A stretch of 32,455 nucleotides of DNA, from the NCBI GenBank assembly GCA_030681265.1, contig JAUXXD010000094.1:1-32455 (forward strand), given 5' to 3'. The stretch comes from Candidatus Didemnitutus sp. (lineage in GTDB: Bacteria; Verrucomicrobiota; Verrucomicrobiia; Opitutales; Opitutaceae). Both the position numbers and the translations under genes were made by a program. Shown here one piece after another: positions 32,344 through 32,455 of this stretch (position 1 is its first letter; every line of letters starts with the position of its first letter). The notes under the pieces were generated by a model. That model was not told the origin of the DNA. It saw only the letters and a program-made list of their open reading frames with translations, and ran no database searches.

Positions 32344-32455
32344 TGATCCGGGGACATAGGTAACAGATAGTCCAAGGACATGGGTTACACTTTCAGGCTA
32401 TGGCCTGGAACGAAGTAACCCCAATGGAACAGAAGCATCGATTCATCAGTCTGGC
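32344..32455 (+). mobile_element. Left end of an insertion sequence (IS481/IS3-like), truncated by the window edge
   Basis: The sequence from about TGATCCGGGG onward contains two imperfect direct repeats, GGACATAGGTAACA at 32352-32365 and GGACATGGGTTACA at 32376-32389 (12 of 14 identical, 24 bp apart), as seen at ends of this kind of element where transposase binds. The transposase start at 32400 follows directly. The outer boundary and right end cannot be set here. Confidence 0.7.
32400..32455 (+). CDS. Transposase, N-terminal fragment (IS481/IS3-like)
   Basis: The ATG at 32400 opens MAWNEVTPMEQKHRFISL and runs off the window edge. This start closely resembles the first residues of integrase-core transposases of the IS481/IS3 type, where a helix-turn-helix domain follows. 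Only 18 complete codons are present, so the family cannot be settled. It lies 37-94 bp beyond the exported-protein module and could be what mobilised, or later disrupted, this region. Confidence 0.65.
   Translation, partial: MAWNEVTPMEQKHRFISL

Noticed and set aside
1-32455. tRNA, rRNA and CRISPR content
   Set aside because: No cloverleaf-like T-arm sequence in gaps, no rRNA-like stretches, and the repeats found lack the regular spacing of a CRISPR array.

Overview
The window is a chromosomal segment of a GC-rich bacterium, most likely a member of the Verrucomicrobiota close to the Opitutaceae. This is inferred from family content only: a pyrophosphate-type phosphofructokinase, a secreted beta-helix protein with DNRLRE and calcium-loop segments, a DUF4139 protein, a CstA carrier, starts mostly without Shine-Dalgarno sequences, and several intergenic palindrome families. 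No rRNA, tRNA or CRISPR array was seen.

Layout. Positions 1-4600 hold housekeeping and general genes: a 5' fragment of cinA (minus), uvrC without the usual cysteine cluster (plus), a short-chain dehydrogenase (minus) and an exported DUF4139 protein (plus). Positions 4618-11044 are the most interesting metabolic locus. A minus-strand esterase diverges from a five-gene plus-strand array: esterase, ATP-grasp ligase, GCS2/YbdK-type carboxylate-amine ligase, M29-like aminopeptidase and a second ATP-grasp-like protein. Two or three amide-forming enzymes beside a peptidase and esterases suggest synthesis and turnover of a small peptide-like or gamma-glutamyl-type metabolite of unknown identity.

Positions 11110-19662 carry an unusual NRAMP-like transporter, a solitary HNH nuclease with its own N-terminal domain, the DNA polymerase III delta subunit, a large secreted beta-helix protein, the nucleoside phosphorylase PpnP and adenylosuccinate lyase. 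Positions 19829-24500 carry the phosphofructokinase, a CstA-type carrier and an orphan helical protein. Most of the longer gaps in this part hold palindromic repeats.

From about 24500 to the right edge the character changes. GC looks lower and the proteins are mostly exported or unrecognised: a signal-peptide-bearing nucleosidase-like protein, a small exported protein, a TPR-like helical repeat protein, a 1002-residue exported alpha/beta hydrolase and another exported protein. The last three genes are tightly coupled (1-nt overlap, then 4-nt gap). They abut the left end of an insertion sequence whose transposase starts at 32400. This module is the best candidate for an accessory, undescribed system, but its role cannot be read from sequence alone.
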